Assembly (NCBI GenBank): GCA_037176725.1
Contig: JAZBRS010000076.1
Span: forward strand, 122,159,001 to 122,223,000
Reading direction: 5' to 3'
From: Posidonia oceanica
Taxonomy: Eukaryota; Streptophyta; Magnoliopsida; Alismatales; Posidoniaceae
DNA length: 64,000 nt
Numbering within the stretch: the stretch's first letter is position 1; each line of letters opens with the position of its first letter. The notes beneath the pieces were generated by a model. It was not told the origin of the DNA. It ran no database searches and was given only the letters and a program-made list of their open reading frames with translations. Shown here in pieces: positions 62,101 through 64,000 of this stretch. The translations under genes were made by a program, and so were the position numbers.

Positions 62101-64000
62101 GCGATCTCCAGCGGCTCGCGGTGGCTGGGACTTCCTCAGGGGGTGCTTCTGGTGCTTCTCGGTCGATCAGACGGAGGTTCTGCAGCTCGACAGAAGATCC
62201 GGCGCTTTTGGGTTCTCAGAAAGGAACCGGAGATGGAGGGTGGCTGTTGCTGCTCGTCGGTGGAGTGGAGCCCTCCGGGAGGTAGCTGGAGGTCCAAGGA
62301 GTGGTTCTGGACTACTGGATGGGATTTCTGGAAGGTGTGGAGAGAGTTTGGGAGTTGGGTCCGATTTTGGTCAGTGGAGAAGGCAAGTGTTTGTTGTGGA
62401 TTTCTCGGTCTGTGGTGGAGGATGGGGCTGAAGGTAAGGTGCTTCTGGAAGGTGAAGTTCAGGCGAGTCTCTGGGTGGATTTTGGGAGAAGGTTGTGGGC
62501 TGGAGTGGAGGGAATTGCTGAGGGGAGTTGTGTTGGGTTCTGGTTGGTGTTCAGGGTGATTTGAAGGTATTTCGTGCAGTGGAAAGGCAATGGGATGGTG
62601 GAGGAGGAATGCTGGTTTGCTGGGTGAATTTGTGGGATGAAAATGGAAGGGAATTCGAGGCTGGAACGGGCTGGTTTCGGGGGAGAAAGAAGGGAAGGTT
62701 CTACTGGATTTAGAGGGTGAAGAAGTGGGAAGTTTGCGGGAGAATCCTCTGGATTTCTCAGCTCTCTCTCTCAGGTGGCGAAAAGGCGATGAAGGAGGAT
62801 TGAAGGGCTGGCTTTTATCAGGAGGAGGGGACTGCTGGGCGTGAGCTGGTGGTTTGAATTCCATCGGCGGCACTGCAGCAGAAACGACGGGCGTCGGCGA
62901 GGCGACTGGCATTCAATGCCTCCCGGAAATGGTGCTGAGAGAAGAGAGGAGCGGCGAGCTCTATAGGTGATCTGATGGAGAGGGAGAGCTTGAAAATTAA
63001 AAAGGAGAGGGAGCCCTGTAGCTGGCCGCTCGCGGGAGAGAAGCTGAGGAAAAAAATGCAGAAGGTGGGGAAGAAGGAGGAAGAAGGAGGCCGGACTGTG
63101 GGCCGAAGGAAAAAGAAATAAAAGAAAAAAGAAAAACGGGCTGGATTGGGCCCAGTAAGGAAAGGAAAGAAAGAAAAAGAGAAGTAAGAAAGAAGAGAGG
63201 GTAGAATGGGAAAAATAAAATTAGTAAAAAGGAACTAAAAATAAATAAAAATACTAGAAAGGTTGTGATGTGAATTAGGGTTTTAATTAAATTTTTTAAT
63301 GGCCATTTTGGGTTGATTAATGTGTTTTGGGCTTGATTAGGGTTTTAGGGTTTTGGTTTTGCTTTTAATTAGTTTTCACTTGATTAAATGTTTGTTAAAC
63401 CTTTTTTAAATTGTTTTAAAAATTGTGTTTCCCTTGTTGGACACTTAGGATATTGATTAGGATTTTTTAGGATTTATTTTCGTATTAATCAAGGTTGTTT
63501 TCAGGTTTTTAAGTTTTAGTCTCCTTAGGGTTTTTTCTTTCTTAAGTCTTTTAAATTATGCCTTGATTTTTATTTGTTGATTTTTCTTGAAGTTTTTAGT
63601 TAGATTTTTTTGGTTTGATGGGGTGTTTTTTAAGTCTTTCTTAATGTGTTTTTCTTTTCCTTTTAATTAAGCTTTTTAATTTGTTTTTTTTTCTTAGGTT
63701 TGTTAGGTTAAGTCTTTTGCTTCTTTAATTACTTGTTTTAATGTTTGTTTTTTGATTCTTCTTTTTAGGGTTTGTTTTTTAATTCTTCTGATGGGGTTTT
63801 TACTTTTGGTGGGTTTTGATTTCATTTTAGTTTTTTTTCTTGATTTTTCAGTGTTTTCTTTTGATTTGTTTTGCATTTTTTAGCTTACATGCTTGGTTTT
63901 CTTTTTAGCTTGATTTAGTTAAGTTTAGGTTTTTAATTGCTTGTTTAATGTTTTTTAATTGTTTTTCTTAGGGTTCTGATTTGTTTCTTTTATGTTTTGG
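59103..64000 (-). mobile_element. Second antisense LTR of the same family, partial (runs off the window)
   Basis: It begins with TGTAGCG, the reverse complement of the LTR end, and can be matched to the other two copies to the last base of the window. By alignment to the solo LTR about 0.72 kb is missing, so its far end should lie near 64,725. The inner end (first few hundred bases) and the eight-unit minisatellite are closer to the plus-strand LTR than to the solo LTR. The five bases before it are GCTGG. It may be another solo LTR, or one end of a longer minus-strand element beyond the window. Confidence 0.9.
59760..59991 (-). repeat. 30-bp minisatellite in the second antisense LTR, 8 units
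   Basis: Reverse-oriented units start at about 59,760, 59,788, 59,820, 59,849, 59,880, 59,910, 59,940 and 59,970. Unit order and number match the plus-strand LTR, including the odd unit with AAATCGGTGC. Confidence 0.85.

Overview
The window looks like heterochromatin from a land plant with a repeat-rich genome. The evidence is a plant-type Ty3/Gypsy retrotransposon of the Tat lineage, recognised by a second RNase H between reverse transcriptase and integrase. It has very long LTRs and sits at the edge of a large satellite array. No host protein gene, tRNA or rRNA gene was recognised. The species cannot be named from the sequence.

Layout. (1) Bases 1-36,081 are one uninterrupted tandem array. 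Its basic unit is 81 bp, itself a dimer of a 42-bp and a 39-bp subunit that share a 29-bp core. There are about 445 dimers. The left part (to about 21.0 kb) is organised in roughly 9.6-10.3 kb higher-order copies. The right part (21.0-36.1 kb) is a diverged subfamily with its own landmarks. (2) At 36,082 the array is cut by a plus-strand retroelement. It has a 5.79-kb LTR (36,082-41,870), a tRNA primer binding site, a 1.3-kb leader, and a single gag-pol frame (43,198-52,020) broken by five in-frame stops. (3) Downstream lie two further copies of the same LTR family in the opposite orientation. The first (52,868-58,719) is flanked by a 5-bp direct repeat ATAGC and reads as a solo LTR. The second starts at 59,103 and runs off the window. 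A 378-bp segment lies between them. The plus-strand element's own 3' LTR is not in the window.

How the parts relate. Gag, protease, reverse transcriptase, two RNase H domains and integrase would form one polyprotein for copying and inserting the element. All catalytic residues I looked for are still there, but the five stops make this copy non-autonomous. The oppositely oriented LTRs form inverted repeats nearly 6 kb long around the coding region, so a read-through transcript could fold into a long hairpin. The array keeps several frames open on both strands because both subunits are multiples of three. The many long open frames in it are a by-product of the repeat, not genes. The most unusual feature of the array is a perfect 7-bp dyad (TGATARG / CYTATCA) in both subunits, with matched changes on the two arms in some variants.
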